A program made the position numbers and the translations under genes. Below are positions 12,203 to 23,697 of a stretch of 64,000 nucleotides of DNA, in pieces. The stretch comes from Euglena gracilis (Eukaryota > Euglenida > Euglenophyceae > Euglenales). The notes below the pieces were generated by a model that worked only from the letters and a program-made list of their open reading frames with translations, was not told where the DNA came from and ran no database searches. Within the stretch, counting starts at the first letter, position 1. Every line of letters begins with the position of its first letter. The stretch spans positions 31,192,667 to 31,256,666 of the forward strand of contig CP154956.1 in NCBI GenBank assembly GCA_039621445.1, in the 5' to 3' direction.

Positions 12203-12812
12203 CAGGGCAGAACTGGAAGGCCTGGTGGGGGGGGGGAGGTCGCCCGCCCCCCCCCACCCAGGATGTGGGGGGGGGGGTCGGCCCCCCCCACCACCACAGC
12301 ATTTCCACTGATTTCGGTAAAACGGGGAATTTTGGCTGGGGAATTTTTTTTGAAAAATCAAAATACATGATTTATTGACGGAAAACCACACTTTTTCACA
12401 AAAAAATCGCAAAAATTTCAAGCTTAAAAATTGGTTGTCTTCAGGAAAGGGGGGGGGGAAATGCAGGTCGAAAAAATTGGACCACCGTCAAATTTTACTG
12501 AGATTTTTTCTCTTGGAATCTTTTTTGCATTTTCAATAGCATTTTTTTGCTTCAAAAACCTCTCAAAACAAAATTTTGAGAAAGTGTTAAAATTTTGGAA
12601 GGTGTGAAAAAATGGGTTTTGGGGGGTTTTGGGGGGGACCTCCTATATGGGTCCCAAAATGGGTCCAAAAATACTCCCGGCGCCAAAGGCACCAGGAAAA
12701 AAATTGGGGTCCAAAAATTGGTGCTCCCGGAAATATGGGAAGAGGTAATGGGGGGGGTCGACCCCCCCCCCACCCACCACCCTGGCTGTTGGCCGATTCC
12801 CGTTCTGCCCTG
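12203..12812. mobile_element. Family H inverted-repeat element, solo copy
   Basis: The element starts CAGGGCAGAACTGGAAGGCC and ends GATTCCCGTTCTGCCCTG. The flanks AGCCCCGC (12195-12202) and ACCCCCAC (12813-12820) agree at 6 of 8 bases. It shares long stretches with 34031-34625, including TTTTGGAAGGTGTGAAAAAA and the CCCCCAC/GTGGGGG subterminal palindromes. Unlike that copy, this one lies in DNA where I find no gene. Confidence 0.75.
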
Positions 12813-13199
12813 ACCCCCACTGACAGGTACCCACTCAGCCTGACCCGGGGGGGTCTCAGCCCGAACCCACCCCCCCCCTCCCCCCTCGGGCCATAAACTC
12901 AAAAAAAATCTCTGCGTCGGCACCGAAGGAGATTTTTTGACCAAAATATCTACGCCCCCGGAAATAATGCAAAGCCTGGTGTGGGTCGATCACCCTCCCT
13001 GCCCACAACCCATGGGGTTTTGGGATTCCCATCCAGCCCTGGAGGTTGGACAAAGCTGCCTGTGGGGGGGTCCCAACCCGGAGGCCGGGGGGCGGACCAG
13101 GAAAGTGAGGGAAATTTATTTTCCTCCGCCTCCAGAAAATGACCACCAACAAGCAAGCGAAGGGGGTCCCCAAACCGTCAGCATGTGCTCAACAAATGA

Positions 13200-15185
13200 A
13201 AATGTCTCAGAAAAATAACAAAGAAATGCACAAGCACCTCGCACTCCAACCAACAGCCAGGGGGGTGTCGCTCTGAAACACCTCCCTGAGCAGCGTGGTT
13301 TGCCAGGTGGCCGAACTTTGTCTCAGAATGGTCCCGGAGAGACAACTTCCTGGGGCGGGGTGATCGGTCACTGACTTCATTTCAAAATCGACGGGAAAAA
13401 AAGGTGCTGGCTGGTGGCTGGGGTAGGTTCCCCTCTCAAGAAAACCCCTGGTCCACTGGTGTGCATTGGTGTTTCTGCTTCAAAGGCAGACGTGCGTGGT
13501 GTGGGTGGGGGGGTGCGATGACAAGTGTTTGGCGGGTCGTTAATCGATGCGAACTTGTGCAGTGGTGGCGCAAGGCAAGAGACGGGTGGCATGGCAGGGA
13601 GGCCGGGAGGTGTTCCTGGCCGCCAGATGGCACGCCTGCCCCCCCCCCCCAGGAGGTGGAAACCGGACCCACCCCCCAACAGAGGTCAGGAAAGGGAGCC
13701 CAGGTGTGCAAGAGCTCCGGCGCAACCCCCCCCCCCCAGGCGTGGGTGGTGTGAGGGCTCTGTGTCGTCCGAGCCTCGACCTTTCCAGGACTCTTTTTGG
13801 AGAGGGGATCTTTTCCCCGAACACCTGGCAGGTTTCTTCATTTTGGAAAGATTTTTGATCCCCCCCCCCAAAATGACCCTGGAGGCTGGTGGTTGGAGGA
13901 TCAGGTCTTGGATGCACTGCTCTGCTTGCAGAGGAGACCCAAACTGGAAACTGGTGTGTGACGTGGTCCAGGGGGTTTGAGGACCTCTGGGAGGGGGTCC
14001 AGCCGGCAAAAAAGGCGCAGAGGTGATGGCTGGAACCCACCATATGGTATATCATATGGGGGGCACCTGGTGGTTGGGGGGGGGATCTGGGTGGCCCACA
14101 GGCCATTGCTTTCTCACCTCCGGAGGGCGTTACTTTCCACTTTCAAAATCCGTCAGTCATCTTTGAAAACCACTCACCCTCTGAACCCCCCTGGGGGGGG
14201 GGGGGGAGGGCTCAGTCAAACCAGCTACTCAGACCAAAGTGGCTGAAGATCAATGAGTGGACCTTGGCCAATGCTTCGAAACATTTCTGGTGCCTCAATG
14301 CCAAAAAAAGCATGGAAAATGGAAAATATCAAAAAATCCCTCAAAATAACATCTGGAGTTGTTATTCCAGGAAAATTGCACATGTGTGCCTCATAGCTGG
14401 CGCCTCAGAAGGCGACCATTTTTCCATCCAAGGGTTGGAGGTGAACGGGTTCAAGGTGGAGGAGAGTTTCCTGCGGAGGACTGTTTCAGTGGGGGGGCAT
14501 ATGGACATGGCCCTGCGGGAGCAACACCACCCGGCACGTCGGCGCCTGCGAACGCACCGGGGGTGGGAGTAGTCGGGACGGGGTGGGAGGGGCCTAAAAG
14601 TACAACACGTCCAGAAGGCCCAGTGAGGGAGAGGGACAGCAGTGGGACGCAGGGGGGGGGAGGGGGCCACACACCGAAAGTACGGGAAAGGGGGGTGGGG
14701 GGTGTGCCCAGCAAAGCAGGGCACTACACGCTACGCCGAAACACTGCCGGCGGGGGGACGGTGGCATTGAACTGCAAACCAAGAGCCCGAGGTCCAAACC
14801 TGCCCACTGAGCCCATTCCCCGGACAGGTCAAATGGGAGGATGGGAGGATGTAAAGGCATGTCTGGCCGGCAAATACACATTTCATTGGAATGTCCTACA
14901 GACCCCGCCCATGCCTCTGAGTCATGTCAACGACGTTGAATGGGACAGGTTCATGAAAAATATCATCCGACCCCCAACCCTGTCTCTTGAACCTCATATA
15001 AACTCAAAACCCCATAAAAATATATAAAATCCTTTCCTTGTGATCATTTTCTGCAGTTTGTTGGGTCACAGCCAGCCGCGGCCGACGACGGCCCCAACCA
15101 AAACCTGACTCTGGTCAGCCCCACCCTTCGTTGGACTCTGGTTTGGGGTGATGATTGGGCAGACGCACTCTTTCAAGTCAAAATA
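13200..15185. other. No supported gene
   Basis: Mixed non-coding sequence with several C-run/G-run palindromes and short direct repeats. ORFs here are Pro/Gly-rich shadows without domains. Confidence 0.45.
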
Positions 15186-16324
15186 TAAACTTAGGCGGCC
15201 GGATTTGCACTTAAGGGTTTTTTCTTTGAAATGGGCGCATTTGCGCAAATGCGCAAATTTTACGAAATTCCTGGAACCCAGTACCCTGACACACAGGACA
15301 GATTATGGACTATTGCAGCCCTGTGTTGGAGGGAGGTAACTCCCAGTGGTTTGGTGCAAATGCTGCTTACCGAGTGACGTGAATAATGCCGAGGGTGAGA
15401 TTGGTGCTCTTGTGTGTCAAACAGGTGGGAAACACACACCCGCTGTTACGACACTTAGAACTGGTGCTGACGTGGTGACTGACTGACTTGGATACTGCAG
15501 CCGCCCGCAAAAACACAAGGAGCCTTATTACATCACATACTACAGACTATGTCAGCCAGCCGTCACACAACTGATTTCTCTTTGTGCGCGCATTTGCGCA
15601 AATAAAAACAAATTTGCCCGTGGGCGCACTTGCGCAAATAAACACAAAACATTGAAAGTAAAAATACACGTTTGTGGGCGCAAATGTGCCCACAAACAAT
15701 TTTTTTGTGCGCGCAAATGCGCGCACCAACATCTTGGGGAAACTGGCATGTGGATGGGTTTGTGCAATGGGAGGCAACAAACAACATGTCTGTGTTAAAA
15801 CACACTGATGATTACCATGGACCTACCAGGTTTTTGAACGTGATAGGTGTGTTGGTGCGCGCATTTGCGCAAATAAACACAATTACGTTTGTGCGCACAT
15901 TTGGGCAAATGCCCGCACAAACATTTTAATCGATAGCTTCAAAATAGTGTGCTTGAGCGAGCCTTGGCGCGCACAAATGAAGTTTGTTTGTGTGCGCAAA
16001 TGCGCGCACCAACACACATCCGTTGTGCGTCACCATCTCCTCGTCCGTGACGGCTGACGAACACAATTCCTCACGCCAACCATTGATTTGCACAACGAAT
16101 ATGTTTTGATGAAATTTGTGGTGAGAGGTAGTGTGTAATTTTCACTTGAACACGGCATCTGACTGGCAAAAATTTGTCTGCCTTACGTGTGTAAATTTGT
16201 ACTGCTGTTCTACGGCCCACACGGCCGGTTGTTTTGGCCCCATCTGTTTGGCAGTTGAGTGTAATGAATTGATGACGTAAAACGACCTGTGACTGTTGGA
16301 CACCTTTTCTGCAACGGTACTGCG

Positions 16325-16600
16325 TCATAAGAAGTCAAAATTTGGCACCTGAAATACCCGGGATGCTTCAGGCCGGAGTCCATTTTCTGGTTTTTTATCC
16401 ACCATTTTTCCCTTGAAAACGTAAAACATACCAGTTTTTGTGCATAATTCGTGGGGAGTGAGCCCCACCGCTTTCATGCAACCAATTGAGTGGTAAAAGT
16501 TCACCACTTCCTTGCACCCAAAGTAACGGGTGTTTGAGGGCCACCTTTCTCCAGCTGATGGTTGCCATGCACTGGCACCACGTCGTCCCCCCAGCCTCAC
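16325..16600 (-). CDS. Weak ORF inside family F element, no recognised family
   Basis: A 91-codon minus-strand frame includes RYFGCKEVVNFYHSIGCMKA and TGMFYVFKGKMVDKKPENGL. It is less repetitive than its surroundings and could be a remnant of an element-encoded protein. I see no transposase motif, and the start codon is not convincing. Confidence 0.15.
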   Translation of the reverse strand: MRLGGRRGASAWQPSAGERWPSNTRYFGCKEVVNFYHSIGCMKAVGLTPHELCTKTGMFYVFKGKMVDKKPENGLRPEASRVFQVPNFDFL

Positions 16601-18039
16601 GTCCCGGTTGCGAGGTATAACGTGGCCGCTAAAGCTGGGTGCTCTGTGGAGGTCGATTCCGGTCTGGTGGGTGCTGAAGCATCAGCAGCTGATGTGGCTG
16701 CAGCAGCGGAGCCCAGGCCGCAGGCCAGTGGCAGGGCTGTTGGGATCCTAAAATCGGTGACGGTAGACGTGTACCGTTATCGGGTGGCTGCGCACCCACC
16801 TTCAGGAGATCCTCTGTCTCCATCTTTTGTGGGACCCGAATGGACCAGAAACAGCACCATAATACCAGGTGGTGGAGGATACGGTGTGGTCATTTGGGTT
16901 GAACACATTCAGAAGCCACTAAGGGTAGCTGTTGGAGGGCCAAATGAAGCCGCTTTTGGCTCCTCCATTGTGGTTCATTTGCGCATTTGCGCGCATCACG
17001 TTGTTTGTGTGTGCAAATGCGCAAATGAACCAGATGTAAATTGTGCAAATGTTTTCATGTTGTTCATTTGCGCATTTGCGCCCACAAACAATGTGATGCG
17101 CGCAAATGTGCAAATGAACCACATCTGCTGCTGGTGTTTAACAGTTGTGTTTCTGCACACCCTTCTTCTTGGTGTTTGTGTGCGCATTTGCGCCCACAAA
17201 CACAAATTGTGTTGGTGGGCGCAAATGCGCGCATAAACATATTTTTTTTGTGCGCGCATTTGCACCCATAAGCTTGCGCTGTCGACAAACGCTGTGACAA
17301 ACCCACCAAAATATGTTTCTGGGCGGCCCGCTGGTCCGCGCCGTCACGGCCCCTTTCTCACATCGTTTATCGACGGTGTCAGTTCATGGGCACTGAAGCG
17401 CAACCCTTGAAGCACAAATTTGTGTTTATTTGCGCAAATGTCTCACCAACACAATTATGCTTGTGCGTACATTTGCACAAATAAACACAATTTTGTCCTT
17501 CAAAGGTTGGGCTTCTTCCGGTGGGTTCATAAAACTGGTTGTGCAGATACCGAGTGTAAGTGGGGTGGGAGACGCCCGCCCCTGTCATTCGCCTCGGACC
17601 TGTATTTCTTCCCCTCTGCGCATCCCTTGCCAAACACCCCACACCTACCTTCCTTTCCTTGTGTCCTTCCTTCCGGCTTTGTCACACCACACCCACACAC
17701 CCCGGCACTTTCTCCCAGCGCTCTAACAAACAACCCAATACACCACACCAAGGCGCCACAAGCAAAGCAGTCTGGCAAACACCCAGGACGCACACCGCCA
17801 GCAGCTCGGGCTCACCCGGGGAAACAGCCGAAAGCATCAACAAAGGCAGCAAAGGTCCCGTTCCTGTACCGCTTTTTGCGTTTTTTTTCGCTTCCGGGGG
17901 GGAAGGCCCCAGGGGTTTCGACGTTCGGAGCCCATTTCTGGACCCCCCAAAACACCAAATTTTTACCAAGGTCCCAGGGGTCATACCCAGGCTGTTTTTT
18001 TTACCAACCCCGGGGGGGGGAGGGGGGTCCGGAGTGCCT

Positions 18040-18140
18040 GTTAGTGCCTGCCCAGGCAGGCACTCCCCCCCCCCCCCGGGGGGGGGTCGGATTGGGAGTG
18101 CCTTGGAGTGCCTGCCCAGGCAGGCACCCCCCCCCCGGGG
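18040..18140. repeat. Paired perfect palindromes GTGCCTGCCCAGGCAGGCAC
   Basis: Two copies of the 20-bp palindrome lie about 60 bp apart, separated by C-run/G-run palindromes. A similar interrupted form occurs at about 51700 (TGCCTGCCAATACAGGCA). Confidence 0.8.
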
Positions 18141-19776
18141 TGGGGTCGGCACCCGACTAAAATACAGCCTGGTCATACCGCCAAAAACAGAATTTTGCTC
18201 ATTTTTTGCACTCTCTCGTCACCATGTTTTCAAACCCCCCGTGGTCACACAGCCAAAATCAAAATTTTTGGACATTTGCGCAAATGCGCAAATCAACATA
18301 AAAAAGCTTAAGTGCGAATCCGGCCGCCTAAGATGAAAAAAGCTACAAACAGGCGGCCTCTGATGGGGGGTGGCCTGGGCAACGGGCGATTGTTGGACAT
18401 AAGGGAGGGGGGGGCGTATGGCTCAAAAAAACTCACACCTGGACAGCTTGGGGAGATTGATCCCCCTCGGTTGCACTGTGAAATCGCAGCGGGGTGGAGG
18501 TCGGATGCCTGCCCCTCCCACCCCCTGTGAACCCCAGTCTGCAATTCCTCTGGCAGCGGCCTGAGCCGCCCCCACCCGAAGCCCCGGGTCAGCGTCCCTC
18601 CGGGCGGGGGACACCACCTTGTGACATCAGACAACCCTGGTCCCAACACACGACGAATGCAGCACGGGGGGGGGGGGGCACAGCGGGGGTCAGGGAACGA
18701 GGGGTCAGTAGGCCAGCGGCTGCCAAAAGCGGCACTGGCTCCCGGTCCTTTGGCGGGCCCGTCTCTGCAGGGCGGGGGCGGGCCAGGCTGCCCTCGGACC
18801 ACCCGGCGGGGCGACGCGGTCCCGTTCGGGGAACGCACCCGGTTTCCAAACCAGAAAATAAAACCGCAAATATTTCCTTTGCTTTGCAATATCAGCATTT
18901 TCGATCTCAGATTTGAAATGACTGTGCTTGCCGTTGCATGCCTGTCTGAGAGTCTGCCTGTATGTTTCAGTCTGTCTTTTGGATGTGTGTCTGTCTTGAA
19001 CGAGTGCAACCAGGGAGCATGCATGTATGCTTGTACGTCCACACATTATTCTATTGCCACCCCCTTTGCAAGTGGCAAATGAGGGGGGGCAGGTAATTAA
19101 ATAATTGTAAAAATTAGAATAATAACAAACATCACGCATTGTTCCTCTTCATCTCATTTGTTAAATGTGATTGTTCGAATTGTTCTAATTTTTTATGTAT
19201 TAGAAGAATCAGAGTAATGACAAATATCAAATGTTTGCTATTATTCTTACTCTTCTGACTGCATTAAAAAAGAATACTATGAATAATCACACACAACAAA
19301 TGAGATGGGGGAAGAGGAACAACACAAATTCATCTTTTGCATTCAATTTCCCTTAAAAATATACCTCCCTTAGTTGCACTAAGGCTTTTTGCCTGTGTAT
19401 GGCCAGCGCTAATTTCGCTAACTTAACTTTGCTAACTTAAATCTACACCCCCCCAGAGGGTGGTCGCGCGCACGTGCGCGCGCGCGTGTGTGTATGGGTT
19501 TTCAGAAAAGGTGGGTGGGCGGGCCCGGGAAAAGTACCCCCCCACCCGGGGTTCCCCGGGTTCCGTAAATGAACCAGATTGGTCCATTCTCAGACTTTCT
19601 TGAACGCACCCAGGGGTGTCATTTACAATCTCTTGATGTTGTATTTCATTCATTCATTGTTTTGAATAGGTTTGGTCAGGTTTAGGAAATTCCCTAAAAG
19701 GAAAAACAAATTTAGATCTTGAGTTAGCCCAAGATACCGATACATACACTAGACAGACAGACACGGATACATACAG

Positions 19777-19976
19777 ACAGACAGACATACACACACACAC
19801 ACATACATACATACATACATACATACATACATACATACATACATACATACATACATACATACATACATACATACATACATACATACATACATACATACAT
19901 ACATACATACATACATACATACATACATACATACATACATACATACATACATGCATGCATGCATGCATGCACACAT

Positions 19977-20075
<99 letters not shown>

Positions 20076-20090
20076 GTCAGACATATGTGT
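19777..20090. repeat. (CATA)n followed by (ACAG)n microsatellites
   Basis: About 150 bp of CATA repeats, a short CATG run, then about 100 bp of ACAG repeats. Met/Tyr/Val/Cys and Asp/Arg/Gln/Thr periodic ORFs across it are artefacts. Confidence 0.95.
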
Positions 20091-20095
20091 GTGTA

Positions 20096-20361
20096 TGGCA
20101 GCTGAATTCTTAATACCCCCCGGGGGGGGGGGCATTAAGAAGTTCCAGGGGGTCCAAAAAAACTTTTTGCATTATCGATGGAATAGGGTGAGTGTAAAGA
20201 ATCCAGCCTTAATTTAGGCCTAACTTGCACACCTAACACTAATCAATAAGTTAGGCCTAACTCTCAACTCTAACAGTATTCCATCAATAAACCAACATTT
20301 TCCCCCGACCCCACTGTGAATTCTTGACGCCCCGGGGGGGTCATTAAGAATTCAGCTGCCA
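20096..20361. mobile_element. Short inverted-repeat element, 18-bp perfect ends
   Basis: TGGCAGCTGAATTCTTAA (20096-20113) is repeated exactly in inverse orientation at 20344-20361. Each end is followed inward by a C-run/G-run palindrome. A pair of TTAGGCCTAA palindromes lies in the centre. It sits next to the CATA/ACAG microsatellites, and no clear target duplication is visible. The CAG/CTG rule does not apply, so it is a different family. Confidence 0.75.
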
Positions 20362-21469
20362 CATATATACATACGTATATACACAAGGTGTGCAGGACGC
20401 TGGGTTGTAAGCCATCGGGCTGGTCAGCCCCCCTCCTCCAAGGAGGGGGGCTTACCAGTGCCCTACCCACCGCTACCCACGGAGGGCAGCCTCGCTGGCG
20501 AGAGCGGACATGGGGCAATAGGGGCTTGCTGACGGAAGGCAGGGGCGCCGGGCTCTGAAACTGAATCTCCGGTTCTTGGTCTTTGAGACACTTGCCACGC
20601 GGATCAACAGACCCCCAACCACGCGGATGCCTTGAGCACTCCAGGGGGCAATTGCAGCCCGCCGGCTGGGAAAAGGCTGTCCCTCGGGTCTGATCCCCTG
20701 CTCCCCCAGAGGTGGAGGGTCTGAGGGGGAAGCAATGCTCAAGGTGGAAGCAATAAAAGGAGAAGTTGTAATAATAATTATAATAATAATAAACCAAAAT
20801 GTGGGCCATTTTGAGAGCCCTCAACGCCAGATTCTTGAGGGTTTCCCAAAACCCAGGCCGTTTTCGGTCGTCTCGACCTCCGGCGCCCTTCGCCTGATTG
20901 TTGCGAAAGACCGCAGACACGGAGACCCCTTTTCCACTGCGGGCGGCGTGCGAAAACAGCAGCATTTACCGCCCGGGAGGCGCAAAATACCACATCCGTG
21001 ACGAACCCCCAGAAAGCGTCATTTTGGGCTCCGATCGGCTTGAAATCGAGCCACAATTCTGAGATAAAACTCCAAAAACAATCAAAAACCAGCGTTTTGG
21101 ACCATTTTTGAACCCTTTCCCTAAAATCATACCAAAAAAAAAATGTTTCGGTTCAGTCCAGATGGGCTGACGAAGTTCCAACTTTATTTCAACTGACCCC
21201 AGGGGAGCTGGCTGGGGAAAACAGGTGTTCAGTGAATGGACCCCCAAGGAGTATTCCGGCCTTCTTTCTCTGACCCCCACCGCCTCATCAACAGCAACGC
21301 CTGCAACCACCGCCAGTCACATTTGGGTTGTCAGCAACGAGGTGCCCAGCACACACCGCCACCAGGGAAGCCAAAACCACACCAAGTGGGTGCTCCGAGT
21401 CACAGGGGGTAGATGCAGGGCTCTCAGCAGCCCCATGGCAGGGGAGGGTACTTGGGATGTGGTGTGCGT

Positions 21470-21640
21470 GTGTGTGAGAGGGAGCGGGAGGGAGAGGGTG
21501 AGGGAGAGGGAGAGGGAGAGGAGAGGTGACGTGACGCGCTCACATGCGCGCGCGCACACACACACACACATGCGCGCACGTACACGCACACATACACGTA
21601 CACACACACACACACACATGCGCGTGTGTCCTTTATCAAG
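21470..21640. repeat. GAGAGG-rich and (CA)n microsatellites
   Basis: A GGGAGAGG-type purine run (about 21476-21530) is followed by CA/CGCA runs to about 21620. Confidence 0.9.
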
Positions 21641-22199
21641 AAAGTCACCCATGCTTCCCGCCTGCCATGGTCGAGCCGGGTCCCTGGGGGTGAGGAGGTG
21701 GGCGAGAAATGGCTTAGGCGAACGGAGGGAGAGGCAGACAGGCCCTCTACATGCAATTTCAATCGAGGGGCGTTTGCTTTCGGCTCCGTGAGAGACCCCA
21801 CAGCCGGCGGGTGTGTGAGCGTATGTGTGTGGGTGTGTGGGTGCGGGTGCGGGTGCATGTGTGTGCGGATGCCCTCGCCAGGCAGAGGCCAAGCGAACAC
21901 CCAACCTCAGAAAGCAAGGGTCTGTGGCGTGGGGATGAAGGTCCCGAAACCCCCTGCACTGACCTCCCCCCTCACTGACCGACAGCCAACCGCAATGACG
22001 ACAAGGGGTATTGAAAATTCGGTTTCGGCATTGAGGCACACTAAAACCCTCATTTGCACGACACTCCATGCAGCAGGCGATCTCCATTCCCTGGTGTAGC
22101 ATTTTAGGCGGACCTCCCCCAGCCTAGCACATCCGCACATCGATATATTGCACTGGGGGGAGATGGACACTCGGCCCCGACCTGCGTGCGACGGGTCGG

Positions 22200-22400
22200 C
22201 CGTCCCTGACCTTTCCGGGGTGGGGTCCCCCGCCTGCCTCGGGCCCGCAGCCCGGAATGGGCTGCCACCGGAGGGACTGACATAGCGAGCGGCGTTTCGT
22301 CTGCGTCACGGGGCTGCCCCACCCGCCCTGGAACGGTGTGGAGAGGAACGCCCTCAGGCACTGCACCACTGTAGGGGGACCACTCAAATAGGTTCGGAGG
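22200..22400 (-). other. GC-rich block, possible exon, unresolved
   Basis: On the minus strand a CTACAG acceptor-like site is followed by VQCLRAFLSTPF and then CAGGGCGGG, which could be the start of an inverted-repeat intron. The following sequence is also open. There is no domain and no partner exon, so this is a weak candidate. Confidence 0.2.
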
Positions 22401-22924
22401 GGGGTGACAAGAACCCCCCCCCGGGAAGTTGGCTGCACCAGTTTGGCGAGAACAGTGGAGGAGGCCAACTTTCCACACGGCCAGCTGGCGAGTACAGGCA
22501 CATGGAACAGCCGGTGCCACAACGGTCAGGAATACCCCCTCAGCATTCCAAGGCCAAATCTTGCTCGCCGGGGGGAAATTGGGAGAGGGGATTTGCATTT
22601 TTAGACCCTTAACTGAAGGAGACTCGCTTTTGGCTACCGTGTACCAGCAAAAAATCGCTTCCAAATGGTTGCGCCCTGTCACAGGGAATGGGATCTGTAG
22701 ATTTTTTCGACTTGCAAAAAGTTGTTCTGCAGATGGAAATATGAATGTAGATCCCTCTCAAAAAACCAACTCAGCCTCAACAGGATCTCCTTTGTTTGGT
22801 CCACCGAAGGGGGGTGGTTTATTCAAAGAATTGTTGCTTGAAGCCTGACCTTCACCGCCCAAAATACCACTTTTTGACAAAAATTGTCCAAAATGGCATT
22901 TTTTCACGATAAATGGTGAGATCA

Positions 22925-23540
22925 ATCAGGGGGGGGAATGCGCTGGACGGCCCTCAGAAAAAAATGCGCAAAAATGCGCAAAAAAATGCGCAAAAAAATG
23001 CGCTGAGTTTGTGACATTCCTAAGGGAAAAAAGACATAGATAAAAATTAAACCCAAATCACCAAACAGTAACCCAAATTAAACTAAAATCACCAAAAAGA
23101 GCTGAAATGAAGGCATTTTGGCCAAAAAATGCATGACCAAGGCGTCACTCTCCGTTCACCATATCCAACAATGTCAGCCATGGTTGCTCCTTACTTGTGA
23201 CCAGAGGAGTGGGATTCCCGCCTTGGTTACGTGTCTCTGAAACCCCTAGTGTCCTCAACGTCATTGGATGAGTACCCACACCTCATCAACCAAGGGTTAT
23301 CTCTTGAGGCGGGTGCCTTGGGTAAAAAAAAGTGCGAAAATGGGTTTGTTGGTTACAGAAATGGGTCAGTTGAATGTGGGCAAAATTCGGTGAGCACGTG
23401 ATGTGGAAAATATGCAAAATTGGGCAAAAAATGCGCAAAAATGCGCAAAAAATGGCGAATGTGCAAAAACGGGGGGAAAATGTGCAAAAAAATGCACAAA
23501 AAATGCGCAAAAATGCGCAAAAATGCGGAAAAATGCGCAA
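22925..23540. repeat. AAATGCGCAAAA-rich tracts
   Basis: Repeated ATGCGCAAAA units at 22960-23000 and 23425-23540, interrupted by ordinary non-coding sequence. They recall the GCGCAAAT palindromes of family F. Confidence 0.75.
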
Positions 23541-23697
23541 CGCATCCCCCCCCTGGATCAATGTTCGGAAAATTATTTTGGGAGGAGGTTCTGCAGCCAA
23601 ATAAAAATGTCCCACGGCTTCCACCCTCTTCACCGGGGAGGGGTCAAAGTTTGTCCTTTGGTTGTGTTTCTGCCCGAGCAGGGGTTTTAAGGGGGGG

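Larger units (their letters stand above)
15190..18332. mobile_element. Family F long element with CTTAGGCGGCCGG termini
   Basis: The left end CTTAGGCGGCCGGATTTGCA and the right end (reversed) CTTAGGCGGCCGGATTCGCA are near-identical inverted repeats. Both lead into TTTGCGCATTTGCGCAAATG-type sequence. The interior carries many copies of the palindromic GCGCATTTGCGCAAA motif in both orientations. No duplication of the target is evident (flanks AAATATAAA and ATGAAAAAA). A left-end copy is at 63902-64000 and a diverged relative is at 35464-36912. No transposase was recognised. Confidence 0.7.

Noticed and set aside
16562-17236. A 224-codon plus-strand open frame
   Set aside because: Its second half is a translation of the GCGCAAATG palindromes of family F (repeating ICAH/CANE-like residues), so it is not a protein-like sequence.
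22429-22848. A 139-codon plus-strand ORF
   Set aside because: No domain, AT-rich codon use, and it runs across the end of a GC-rich minus-strand block; likely chance.
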